Assembly (NCBI GenBank): GCA_021432605.1
Contig: MU271150.1
Location: 186,001-250,000 of the forward strand
DNA from: Coniochaeta sp. PMI_546
Taxonomy: Eukaryota; Ascomycota; Sordariomycetes; Coniochaetales; Coniochaetaceae
DNA length: 64,000 nt
Direction of reading: 5' to 3'
Part shown: positions 12,171 through 22,142 of the stretch, one piece after another
Layout of the letters: each line of letters starts with the position of its first letter
Position numbering within the stretch: the first letter of the stretch is position 1
Translations under genes and position numbers: made by a program
The notes under the pieces: model-generated
The model's input: only the letters and a program-made list of their open reading frames with translations
Database searches by the model: none
What the model was told of the DNA's origin: nothing

Positions 12171-13203
12171 TCTGATGCTCTTTGCAGAGAAAATCGTTTA
12201 AGTTGTCGAGCGGCGAGACTCAAGGGAGTACAAGGTGATATAGCTCCGAGTTGAGGCAGAATGGAAGAGCAGGATAGGATTGAGAACGTTAATGGTTAAC
12301 ATGGTGCTCTTTCTTCCGTGACGCTTGGCCACCCCATACCACACACAGAGTCCATCGCCAATAGGAAGGCACATCCTGTTCGGAACACAACGCTTTGGTT
12401 ATTCTGGTCGTGGCTGCCATCAGACATGGCAGCCGATGTCGAGAAGAGTCCAAACTTGGCAGGCAGACGTCAAGCCAGGTGCCAACTGAGGAAGCAAGCC
12501 CTCAAGCTGAGGTCGGTCGTCCTTTCCTGTCGCAACTTGAAGATGCTGAAAGACCTGTCACCGAAGGGAGTGATGATCTCTCTGTTCCTACTAACATCTG
12601 CGAGTCCTTTTGACTGATCGTGCCCAACCTGGCAGCAGGCTGGTTCCATGGTTGAGGTAAAGAATTCCGTTGATAGAGGTACCTTAGTCGAACACTCAAC
12701 AACAACTTCACTTTTCGAATGAAATCCGGCAAGTATTGTTAGTTATACCAGTCCGGACTCTGTGCTGATATCTTACTCCTAATCATTCGGGAATAAGTAC
12801 TAAGATGGAAGGGTGGATGATTGATGTCATCTAGTGATCACGTCACGTCATCGCCAGTATACGATACAAACCCTCTAAGGTACTTGAGTGCTCAAGCCGA
12901 TTAGTATGGCATCTAAGCACTGATATCGAGGAATATGTCGAGATACTGTCGTGATCATTCTAGACCTCTAGCGTGTTGGCACCCCGCGCGAAGCGTGGTG
13001 AAAGAGGAGAACACGCATGTGCGAATGCGGTAACCCCGACCGACATCCGGCCACGAGGTGTTGATATAAAGAAAATGGTGATCTCTCAGCATCCCGTTCG
13101 TGTAGATAAATGCTCAATCATTTGCGCAGTCTCTAGCAGCACTCACCTAACACCAACATCATTGGCCACTTGTTAGTAGCCCTGCCACAGGACACCAAAC
13201 GTC
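12171..13203. other. Intergenic region between divergent genes
   Basis: This gap separates a leftward and a rightward gene, so it probably contains both promoters. A 99-codon open frame (12318-12617) has no family features and is not called. No repeats or RNA genes were recognised. Confidence 0.4.
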
Positions 13204-14436
13204 ATGGCGCATCTGGAGGCTCGCAAGCACATCTCCCCTGACTCTGGGTTTCCCATCACTCTCCACCCTCACTTCAACCCCAAGATCCAGAATCATGTTC
13301 CACCAGAGCCGCTTCGCACGGAGATAGTCCCAGAGAAGGACCGCGCCTCGTTCGCAGACCCCGAGAAGAAGGCACTCTTCTCGGTCGCGAAACGGGTCGA
13401 CCTGACAGAGTCCATCGGGACGGTGCTGGAAGGCGTCCAACTCTCCCAGCTCAACCCCCAGCAGCTGGACGAACTCGCTCTCCTAGTCACAGAGCGTGGT
13501 GTCGTCTTCTTCCGCGACCAAGACCTGACGACTGAGGGCCAGGTCAAGCTCTTCGAGCACTACGGCACCCTAGACAGACACCCGGCACAGAAGGACATCA
13601 GACACGTCGTGATCCGCGGCAGCCGGGAGGATCACCGCGAACTGCTGAAGTACACGCCGTGGCCATCGGGCGACTTCCACGCCGACACATCGTTTGAGAT
13701 CAACCCGCCTTCCTACTCGCTACTACGCATGGAAGAGCATCCCGAGGTGGGAGGCGACACGGCGTGGGTTTCGCAGTATGGTCTGTACGATGCCCTGAGC
13801 GGAGCCATGAAGCGGTTCGTCGATGGCTTACACGCTGTCCATACATCTCGGCTGCAGTACGATACCATCCTCGACCTCTGGGGCGTGGGACCGAACAGGC
13901 CGCCTGTGGACTCACACCACCCAGCGGTCAGGACACATCCTGTCACAGGGCTCAAGGCGCTCAACGTCAACATCGGTTTCGTGACCGCTTTCGCTGAGCT
14001 CAAGAAGGTCGAGTCGGATAAGCTGCTGGACTTCTTTGCGTACCACATCCACTCGGCTGATGACCACGCCGTGCGCTGGAAATGGGCAGTTGGCTCGGTT
14101 GCCATGTGGGATAACAGGTGAGTATCGGAGCACTCGCTCAACGGTCATGGCAAAGTGCTAACGGCTGGCCAAGATGCACCTTGCATAGAGTCATTCCTGG
14201 CACATACGAAGCGCCCAGGCGAGGGATAAGGACCACCGTGTTTGGAGAGAAGCGTGAGTGTTACCTGAGAAATCTTGGATGATGATACCAGAGCTGCTAA
14301 CACACGATATGTAGCATACTTCGATCCGAACAGCGAGAGCCGCGATGAGAGAGCTGCAAGGCTCAAGGCGAGTCAGGGAGTTGTATCTGAAGAGGCGAAA
14401 ATCCGCGAAACGCCGATTGTTGAAACTCCAGCATGA
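13204..14436 (+). CDS. TauD/TfdA-type 2-oxoglutarate dioxygenase
   Basis: Fe(II)/2-oxoglutarate dioxygenase of the taurine/sulfonate class, 371 residues. Exons 13204-14117, 14174-14253 and 14315-14436. The iron site is His159 and Asp161 (GDFHADTSFE) plus distal His309 (WDNRCTLHR), and Arg320 or Arg324 (RRGIRTTV) fits the 2-oxoglutarate-binding Arg. Intron 1 is taken as 14118-14173, ending CCAAG 12 bases after a CTAAC branch site, because this choice keeps the distal His. The alternative TAG at 14186-14188 is 15 bases further on, in frame, and would delete Cys-Thr-Leu-His-Arg. Fungal relatives (JLP1-like) release sulfite from sulfonates for sulfur supply; the substrate here is not proven. Confidence 0.9.
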
Positions 14437-14837
14437 AGCTTCGGTGGATAACTCTGTTCCGCGGGAGTGTTAAACTCTGGGATATGCCTTGCTTGCAGTG
14501 ATATATGTAGAGAATGCCAGATATGTCTCGGTGTCATAATAAATTGATCTGCTCTGATAAACGTAGACGGAGAAAGACCCCTGATCTGCAGCGGACTGCG
14601 CTAAATGCAAGGGATCCACTCAACACCCGATCTCCAAATCATCTCCACAAATGCGGCACGTCCGACCGTTTTGGCTGACAGGATGGTCGAGCCATGAATT
14701 GTCCGATTCTCTCCTGATGCATATCTCGCTAGTTCCATTCCTTTAACTGCGAACTTGTCCCTAGGTCTATCTTGATCTAAAGCTCTCCGTTGAGTGCTTC
14801 GTTCAGGTAGCTGGTTAAAACCAGCTCCGCGACGAGC
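14437..14837. other. Intergenic, no recognised feature
   Basis: Contains the 3' end of the dioxygenase transcript and the promoter/leader of the sulfhydryl oxidase gene. A minus-strand frame (14601-14855) overlaps the next start and has no supporting features. Confidence 0.4.
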
Positions 14838-15559
14838 ATGGCGCGGCGACAGCATGTCACGGTCTTGTTCGCCCTGGCCGTCATGGCTCTCATCACCCTC
14901 TCCTACATGCTCTCATCCTCAAGCGACCCGCCACGGATACCGACCCCGGATGAATTCTCAGGCAGATCGAGTGGGAAGGATGTCATACCAGCACAACATG
15001 TGGAAGTTCCATCAAACGTTCTGAGCGGCGGCGTCATCGCGCCTAAGCTAGAAAATGCGACAGCGAAGTATGCTCCCGTGGTCTACTCCTTGTCGTAATG
15101 CGTCGCTTTCCTTTACATATGCTAACAAGGTCTCTCTGGGTCAACAGAGCCGAACTAGGCCGCGCGTCATGGAAGCTCTTCCACACAATGATGGCGCGCT
15201 TTCCCGAAAAGCCGACGGCGGACGAGAGCTTAGCGCTCAAGACGTATATTACCCTCTTTGCCCGTCTATACCCATGTGGCGATTGCGCACGGCACTTCCA
15301 GCAACTACTCGCAAAGTATCCGCCCCAGGTGGGCGGTCGGAATGCTGCCTCTGGCTGGGCGTGCTTTGTCCACAATGAGGTGAATAAGAGGTTGAAGAAG
15401 CCCGAGTTCGACTGTACCAAGCTTGACTATGACTGTGGGTGTGGAGAGGACGAGAAGAGGGAGAAAGAGGAGAAGGCGAAGGCTGGTGCAAAGTCGGAGG
15501 ATTTGAAGGGCAGGGGGAGCGTTAGTCTCGAGACGGAAGGGTTGACAAAGGGAGGGTGA
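14838..15559 (+). CDS. FAD-linked sulfhydryl oxidase, Erv2-like
   Basis: Forms disulfides using FAD and oxygen. Exons 14838-15067 and 15148-15559 (80-bp intron), 213 residues. An N-terminal hydrophobic segment (VLFALAVMALITLSYML, about residues 8-24) acts as signal anchor, which points to the ER lumen and the Erv2 type rather than mitochondrial Erv1. The ERV/ALR core begins GRASWKLFHTMM (from ~81). The redox CxxC is Cys120-Cys123 (YPCGDCA), and the structural pair Cys149...Cys166 has the family CX16C spacing. HN of VHNEVNKRL contacts FAD in relatives. The C-terminal tail is charged and adds DYDCGCG, whose cysteines may be the shuttle pair, as in Erv2; that last point is inference. Confidence 0.93.
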
Positions 15560-16099
15560 AGTATGCGATACTGGAGGAACTGTAAATATGCGATGGAATC
15601 GGAGTCTCAACTTGGTCATCTTTGATACCTAGGGTTGCTTCGGAGTTTGGAGTTCGGAGCGGGAGGACAGATGCATATGATAGAGCATCGCCGTCATATC
15701 CTCTCGCTTGGTATTCTCATAGCGCGCCTACCTATTTGCCCTGGCCTACTCAGCTTTATCCCACCAGCCATACATTCGGATGAGGCAGACAGCTACTCAA
15801 TTGGACAATAGGTATTGTACACTTCAAGGTTCTTCTGGTGGTGATAGCCAAGCTGCTTAAGTGCATAAGTGAGCATGCTTACATAATGAAATTCGCTCAC
15901 GTGACAGCTGCCAGCCAACTGCAACGCGTCGGAAGCTGCCTGAGCTTGGGAAGCTCAAGCATCAAGCAAGCTGCAGCACTCCTAGCAACAACCGATTTCC
16001 ACGACTATACCACGGACCTCACTGCCCAAAGCAAGCGCACCAGCCTCTCTCCCTTCCCAATAAGCTCCATCTACCAATAGACGACAGCATAACATCAAG
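15560..16099. other. Intergenic, promoter region of the proteasome gene
   Basis: No gene. A CACGTGAC E-box-like palindrome lies at 15898-15905, about 200 bp before the Pre3 start, and an ACGCGT word follows at about 15925. I did not find the yeast proteasome element GGTGGCAAA on either strand here. Confidence 0.4.
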
Positions 16100-17126
16100 A
16101 TGGAGTTCGGAACCTCAGGAATGCTCAATGAAGGTCCGTTTGAGCAACGCCAGCCTTGCCAGCCGCTTGGGATGACCATATTGATTTGTTGAACAGATGG
16201 TATCCATGTTGATATGGACCGGTTGAAGAAGGGTGAAGTCAAGTATGCCACTTTCCAAACTCGGATGGTCAAGATCTTTGGCTAATTTGTCTTGTTGCAG
16301 CCTCGGAACCTCAATGTGAGCTGCCTTAGCGACGACCGAAGAATCGAAGTACCTCCTGGTCTAACAATGATCGCAGTATGGCGGTAACGTTCAAGGACGG
16401 CGTGATTCTCGGTACGACCTCTACCCACTTATACTTGGCTTCATGTTAGGCCTAGTGTGCTAAACGCCCAATGTTTAACAGGTGCCGACTCGCGGACAAC
16501 GACCGGGGCCTACATCGCGAATCGGGTAACAGACAAGCTTACAAAGGTGCACGACACCATCTGGTGCTGCCGGTCCGGCTCAGCAGCAGACACACAGGCC
16601 GTTGCGGACATCGTGCAATACCAGCTAGGACTGTTCGCCATGACGAACGGCAAGAAGCCCACTACACAGACAGCCGCATCCATCTTCCAGGAGATATGCT
16701 ACGCAAACAAGGACAAGCTCTCGTACGTGCTGCCTTCCATCTGAATTATCCTTCTCTTAAACAAGTTTTTGTCGTGAAGCAGCCAGCTAACACATGCGGC
16801 CAACCAGAGCCGGCCTCATCATCGCAGGGTGGGACGAGCGCCACGGCGGTCAAGTATACAGCATCCCCTTGGGCGGCTCCCTTCACAAGCAGCCTTACGC
16901 GATCGGCGGTTCGGGCTCGACATATATCTACGGTTTCTGCGACACGCATTGGAAGGAGGGCATGGAGGAGGCTGAGGCTGTTGAGTTCGTGAAGTCGGCT
17001 CTACGCGAGGCTATCAAGTGGGACGGCAGCTCCGGTGGCGTCATTCGTATGGTGGTGCTGACGGGCAAGGGTGCGGATAGACACTTATATCTGCCCGATG
17101 AGGACTACAAAATCCGGCATCAGTGA
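16100..17126 (+). CDS. pre3: 20S proteasome subunit beta type-1 (Pre3)
   Basis: Catalytic caspase-like beta1 subunit of the 20S core proteasome. Six exons: 16100-16133, 16197-16242, 16301-16315, 16377-16411, 16482-16722 and 16808-17126 (introns 58-85 bp); 229 residues. The propeptide is 29 residues and the nucleophile is Thr30, in LGTSIMAV; autocleavage after Gly29 exposes it. Lysine and serine of the active site fit the blocks [19 protein letters not shown] and GSAADTQA, and the C-terminal part has [13 protein letters not shown]. The third exon is only 15 bp and encodes the residues around the catalytic threonine. Every junction restores the conserved proteasome sequence, so the model is firm. 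Acts in cytosol and nucleus. Confidence 0.96.
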
Positions 17127-19119
17127 GCGCTGGTGGTTCCAAGGTGCTTGTGATGGCGAGGTTGTCGATGCTGGGCTCCCTTAGATGCTGCGGCAATGTA
17201 CAATACGAAACTAACAGCATGAAATAGAGCAGTCTCTCGAGACTCGAGACTGTTAGAAATCTGCTTGGATCTGAGTTGGTGCGTGCTTTGTCGTAGCGAG
17301 GTATAGCAGAACTAATCTACCAACCTAGGAATAGGTGTCCTACTGTTCGTCCAGTAGAGTACACGTGTAAGTACGGACCGTGAGGACAACTCGTTTGGAA
17401 TATCGGTGAATAAGAAAGAGCATGGGGGCAGGTAAAGGGGGAGACTCGTTGTGAGACTTGCTTTTCCCTGGCCATGCCTGTGTTAGGTTGTTTGCTTTCC
17501 GTCTGCGTGGATCCGATCTCCTGCCTACAGTAGTGTACACAGTAGAGATCCCGTGGCGACACTTTGATAGCGGATTGGCTGATATGCTGCTTTGGATGCT
17601 GCATCCACAGAGCGGTCAACCGGTACAAACGTGGCCATACTTGACGGGAATTCGTCATTCCAACGGGAAACATGTGTACGCAGTACCTCAACAGACTTCA
17701 ACCTGATACGTAGTAGTGTTGACACCGCCAGAGCCACGAGGTACTTCTCTCGAACGTGAGGCGTATTGCAGTAGACCATCCCCTAGCTTATTACTCTCCA
17801 TGGCAAACTTCCTATTCGATGTCATTGTAACGGTGACTCGTGTCTTCGGCCCACGACTTCAGAACAGACTGCATTCAGGAGAGCCTGAAAAATCAACCTG
17901 GATTTTTCAGGTGTAGGGTTCACAAACTGTCCGGCCATTCAAGCACAGTAATTCGAGATCTTTCGAGAAATTGAGGGTGAGAACGACCTCCAGAACCTGT
18001 GATAACCCCTGTTTCCACGCCTACCCCACGCTCGTCGCCAGTGGGACGAGTACGTACCACCAGTACCTCAGGTTTCTGCCGCCGCCGCCACTGCGCATCT
18101 TCCTAAAAGCAGCCAATTCCCATCCCGAACCTGCACTTCGTGATCTGGGATAACGACGTCGCCATCATCGTCACCGCCAGAAACACTTCCGACTGCGGTG
18201 TCATTCTTTCTATCGTAACGTCGGCGTTGTCTTCAACACTACCCTGCGTATTTGACATCAGTCTTTGGATATCCTAACTCAGCCCACTAATTCGCTACCT
18301 ACGAACGACAAACGGTCCAGTCCCTTCTCTTCGCCCTAGGATTCACTTGCTTCTCTGCATTTGCAGGTCTTCCCTAGGTGAGCGCAACTCTCGTTTTGAT
18401 CATATACATATCGCTCGTTTTCTATATCCAAGTCGTCATCATAAGCCTCACCAATCCATCCAACATGCAATGCGTGAGGGCTATCCGAACGTGTATACGG
18501 ATGAAGTTAAACGTGACGTCTTTGCTCCAGAACGGGTGCTGCAATCCTCTCATCGTCGCTGGCACTGCTGCCAGTTTCCCATGCTCGATGAGGAACGTTG
18601 TGTTGCGCTTATTGCCATCGCTGTGAACCAAGCCGCTGTCGCCGATATGTTGCTCACTGTCCTGTCGTACCTCCCACAACGTCAGAAATTCAAGAGGTGA
18701 CAGCCCCATAACCTGGAGCGTCATTGTGCTGAATCCGGGGTTCTAAACCTCCATGGAGGGAGGACTGGCTCGTCAGCTTCACTCAACCCCCTCCAAAGGG
18801 CCCTAATTCGGTCATCGGGTATCAAAGTGCTTCACGAATTGAACAGTTCATTTCAATACAATAGCTGTGTGGCTTGGATCTCTACACATTGATTTCTACA
18901 CTTCCATAGTCCTCCTTGCATTCTGCCTGGACTCACCCATCACCATCCCGGATCTTTATCGCTCCTGTACAGCCTTGACGCAAAGTGCGGGCTCGCCGGA
19001 AAACCACGCTAACTCCGCTATCTCGTGCCCACAGTCTAGAACTACATGATCTTCCTCCACGACACTCATCTCCTCCTCGCACCGATAAGCCCGTTCTTGA
19101 TGCGAACAACGATGTCATC
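17127..19119. other. 2-kb region upstream of the cyclin gene
   Basis: No independent gene could be supported. Frames such as 18347-18700 lack motifs. Given its position, much of 17.9-19.1 kb may be promoter and long 5' leader of the PHO80-like cyclin; a TGCCCACAG at about 19027-19035, with CTAAC just upstream, could be a leader-intron acceptor. Such leaders with short upstream ORFs are common for fungal regulators; this is inference. Confidence 0.35.
17884..17911. repeat. Perfect 11-bp inverted repeat (hairpin)
   Basis: CCTGAAAAATC and its exact reverse complement are separated by a 6-base loop. It could form an RNA hairpin or a protein-binding palindrome; nothing else identifies its role. 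It lies between the proteasome and cyclin genes. Confidence 0.6.
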
Positions 19120-20804
19120 ATGGCTACTCTAATCGGCGACGTCTTCACGGACTCATCGCGATTCCATAACGTTGTTTCTGGCCCTGGTCTGCAGCATCAA
19201 CACGCCCACGCTGCCCACGCTCAAGGCCACGACCCCCACTTTCGCAACCGTTCCGCAAGCCGTTCTCGTGCTCGAGACGCCCCCGCGTCCCATACGCCGA
19301 CAACCAGCACGCCAGCCTCGCGATACTCTGGCCGGAGTGACTGGGACAGCGGCCAGAAAGCGGCCGAGACAGCTTCGCAACCTCCGTCCTCCCACGGCGG
19401 TGCTTCTCGCTTCCCGTCGCCACCGTCGTCTACCTCTAGCGAGGCATCTTCTGCTGCTGCTCATCCCCAGCATGGGGCCGATAGCACTTATATGGCATCA
19501 TCCGTTGCAGAGACCTCCAGCTCTGCTCATCTAGCAGCATCCGGCGCCTCTACGTCGACCGCCTCGTCGACATCAACAGCAACAACTGTTGTCCCAGCAC
19601 AGCCCGCCCCCCAACAGATACCCTCTCCAGCATCCGATAGCGGTCCGCGATGGAATAACTCCCTCAGCGATCTCACCGCGCAGTCGAGCATGGTCCCCAG
19701 TCCCTCGGTCGGCTCTCCAAGTCAGACTCAAACGACCATCCGAATTAGAGACCTAGCACATATCCAAAGTTTAGCGCGGTCTGAACTACTAGCGAATACC
19801 GCATCCGGTAGCCTGAACGACCCCCCCCTACAAGCAATGAAATACGAGATTAGCGGTATGCCCATCAACGATGTTATCGAGATGGTCGCTGCTCTCCTTA
19901 CGAAGATTACGACAACCAACGACCTCCAACACGATGCTCTGAACCGCAACGCGACTCACATCCGGCAGGCTCAGGCCGCAGCAAGTCGAAGCGAGGAGGG
20001 CTCGAATAACAACGCTGAACATATGAGTCCTCTGAGTAGCAGCGTCTTGGCCTTCCACGGGAAGAACGTTCCTGCCATAACGATTCTGAGCTATCTAAGC
20101 CGGATACACAAATACTGCCCCACGACTTACGAAGTCTTTCTTAGCCTGCTTGTGTATTTCGACCGCATGACAGAGCGCGTCAATGCTATGGTGCTCAAAG
20201 CTGAAGAGGACCGGAGGCAGCAGTTGGCACAAGCGCCTACACCGCAGCCGGAAGAGGAGGCACCAGCAGACCCAGATACCGTGATGCGCGATGACTGTGG
20301 AGATAGTGATGAAACCGACTCGGATCTGGCTGATGACGATGATGAAGAGGTGGACGAAGACCGGCCGAGTGGGCAGACTAGAGAAGGTGCTGGAGGAGCG
20401 GCGACAGGCGCGTCTGCTCCACCACGTCACTCAACATCGTCACTTATACCGCAGGCGACGTATTTCGTCGTCGACAGTTTCAACATTCACCGACTTATTA
20501 TTGCTGGCGTCACTTGTGCGAGCAAGTTCTTCTCGGATGTGTTTTACACAAACTCTCGCTACGCCAAGGTATGTCATTTCCATGTCCAAGACTAGAGCAC
20601 CTCGCTGACAATCTCCCTCTGCAACAGGTTGGTGGCCTTCCGTTGGCCGAGCTCAATCATTTAGAGCTTCAATTCCTTCTTCTAAACGACTTCCGACTAG
20701 CGGTCCCTGTCGAGGACCTCGAGGCCTATGCTACCATGCTTGTTGAGTTCTATGCTAGGGAAGTTGTTGCTCAACGCTCTCGGCCGGTGGTTGGAGGAGA
20801 ATGA
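19120..20804 (+). CDS. PHO80-like (Pho85-class) cyclin
   Basis: Cyclin partner of a Pho85-type kinase, 541 residues. Exons 19120-20568 and 20628-20804 (phase-0 intron of 59 bp). The first ~240 residues are low-complexity (Ser, Ala, Thr, Pro, His). The cyclin core starts near residue 247 (MPINDVIEMVAALLTKI), with TILSYLSRIHKYCPTTYEVFLS and, after a strongly acidic insert (DDDDEEVDED region), SFNIHRLIIAGVTCASKFFSD and FYTNSRYAKVGGLPLAELN. These blocks define the PHO80/PCL family. Splicing joins AAG to GTT and restores YAKVGGLP. The ATG at 19120 is the first in-frame Met in a frame whose upstream part begins at a GTG. In yeast such cyclins govern phosphate and nutrient responses. Confidence 0.9.
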
Positions 20805-22129
20805 ATTAGACGAGGCATCGATTGTGCCACATCCGAGGCGAGATGCAGTAGACGCGCGACGTGTGTCGACTCCGTTGAGTTGGCTGTTAAGCGTCTACGT
20901 GACGGAGACTGGAGGTCAGGGGCGGCGAGATTAGGGGATCGTCTCTGGGACCCGAAATGGCCCGGAGACATCCTGTGCAGACAAAGGCGGGGCTTCGTGG
21001 GCCGAACCTCGCTTCTCGGTAGAAGAGGAGTGGAAGCGGCCCCGACGTTGGGATGTGGGAGAAATTGTACATGACAGAGGCGGTGATGCTGAGAGTGACG
21101 GAATGACGCAGGGGCTAGAGTGAAGCCCCTGGTGGTCTGACTCCTTTTGATACCCGGATAGAAATGTCGGACGCCTCGCTAGGCGGCTGGTTAGACGGAC
21201 TTGATGGAGCTGGCAGACGGGACTGGGATGCGAGAAATGCGATTTCGCGACATGGACTAGCGAGCGAAAGAGCTTTGGCTTGCTGAAAGACACAACTTGC
21301 TTGGGCGTTTTCTCGACGCTCTGGGCGCAGGGAATCTCTGGTTCGCATGCGTTGCTGATGAGCTGACTGGCCTGCCTTGCTTACTGGACCTGGTTTGGCG
21401 AGGTTGTCTGGCTCAGGGAGGTGCATACATGGTCATGGTGTGAGCAGTTGGTTCGGGTTTGTGTTTTCGTCTGATGGTGTTTTGTTTTGGCGGATGTGCT
21501 ACGACATTCCGTCCTTCTGAACCCTCATAAAGGAGACAAGGTGTCTAAGATTGCGTAATGGGCGTCTTTTCATTTTCACGGCGTTTGCTGGGGTGTAGGT
21601 TGAGAGTCTGGGGATGTTGGTCAAGTCTACGGCTTATCATTCATCTTCATGGTGCACTAGCTTTTATAGATGATATGAATCCACTTGTTTTCTCTTCTTA
21701 TCACTAGAATCTAGAAGACCTGTATCCCTTGGTCGTTTTAGAGTACTACCTTATCTAGCCTCATTATGTTGCTCTCGTCTGCTACACGCGACGGGCTCGG
21801 ATGAAGGCCAAGGTACCCGACCTTCCCTTATTTACGTACAGTCGGACGAACAAAAGAAACACGTGAATCACTAGGTACCGTTGCAGCCAGGGTCCCTGTG
21901 AAATCCACACTCGCCCCACTACGGTATTAGTGTGGGGGACCCGGCATCACATTGGGAAACCCATTGGCGCTAGTAGAACCCATCACTACTACCAAGTCAT
22001 GGAGGGGCAGTCGAAATTTTATCGACGTCCGACTTCGCGAATGCGGGGCAAATCGACCTCGAAGGACTTTTTGCTCAGCTGTAGCAACAACAGCTGCTGC
22101 TCAGCTCCAACAGCATCTCTTCTTCCAAG
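20805..22129. other. Intergenic region before FGAM synthase
   Basis: No gene called. Long frames around 20.9-21.4 kb on both strands show no family signal. The right end is the promoter and leader of the FGAM synthase gene, including an upstream ORF described separately. Confidence 0.4.
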
Positions 22130-22142
22130 ATGGAATTCATAA
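21999..22142 (+). promoter_or_regulatory. Upstream ORF overlapping the FGAM synthase start
   Basis: A 47-codon frame begins with ATG at 21999 and ends with TAA at 22140-22142, overlapping the main start codon (22130) in a different frame. If the transcript begins upstream of 21999, ribosomes that start here cannot reinitiate at the main ATG without scanning back, so it would lower translation. The transcript start is unknown. Confidence 0.4.

Noticed and set aside
20931-21426. Minus-strand coding region after the cyclin gene
   Set aside because: Overlapping frames without family motifs, splice logic or start context.
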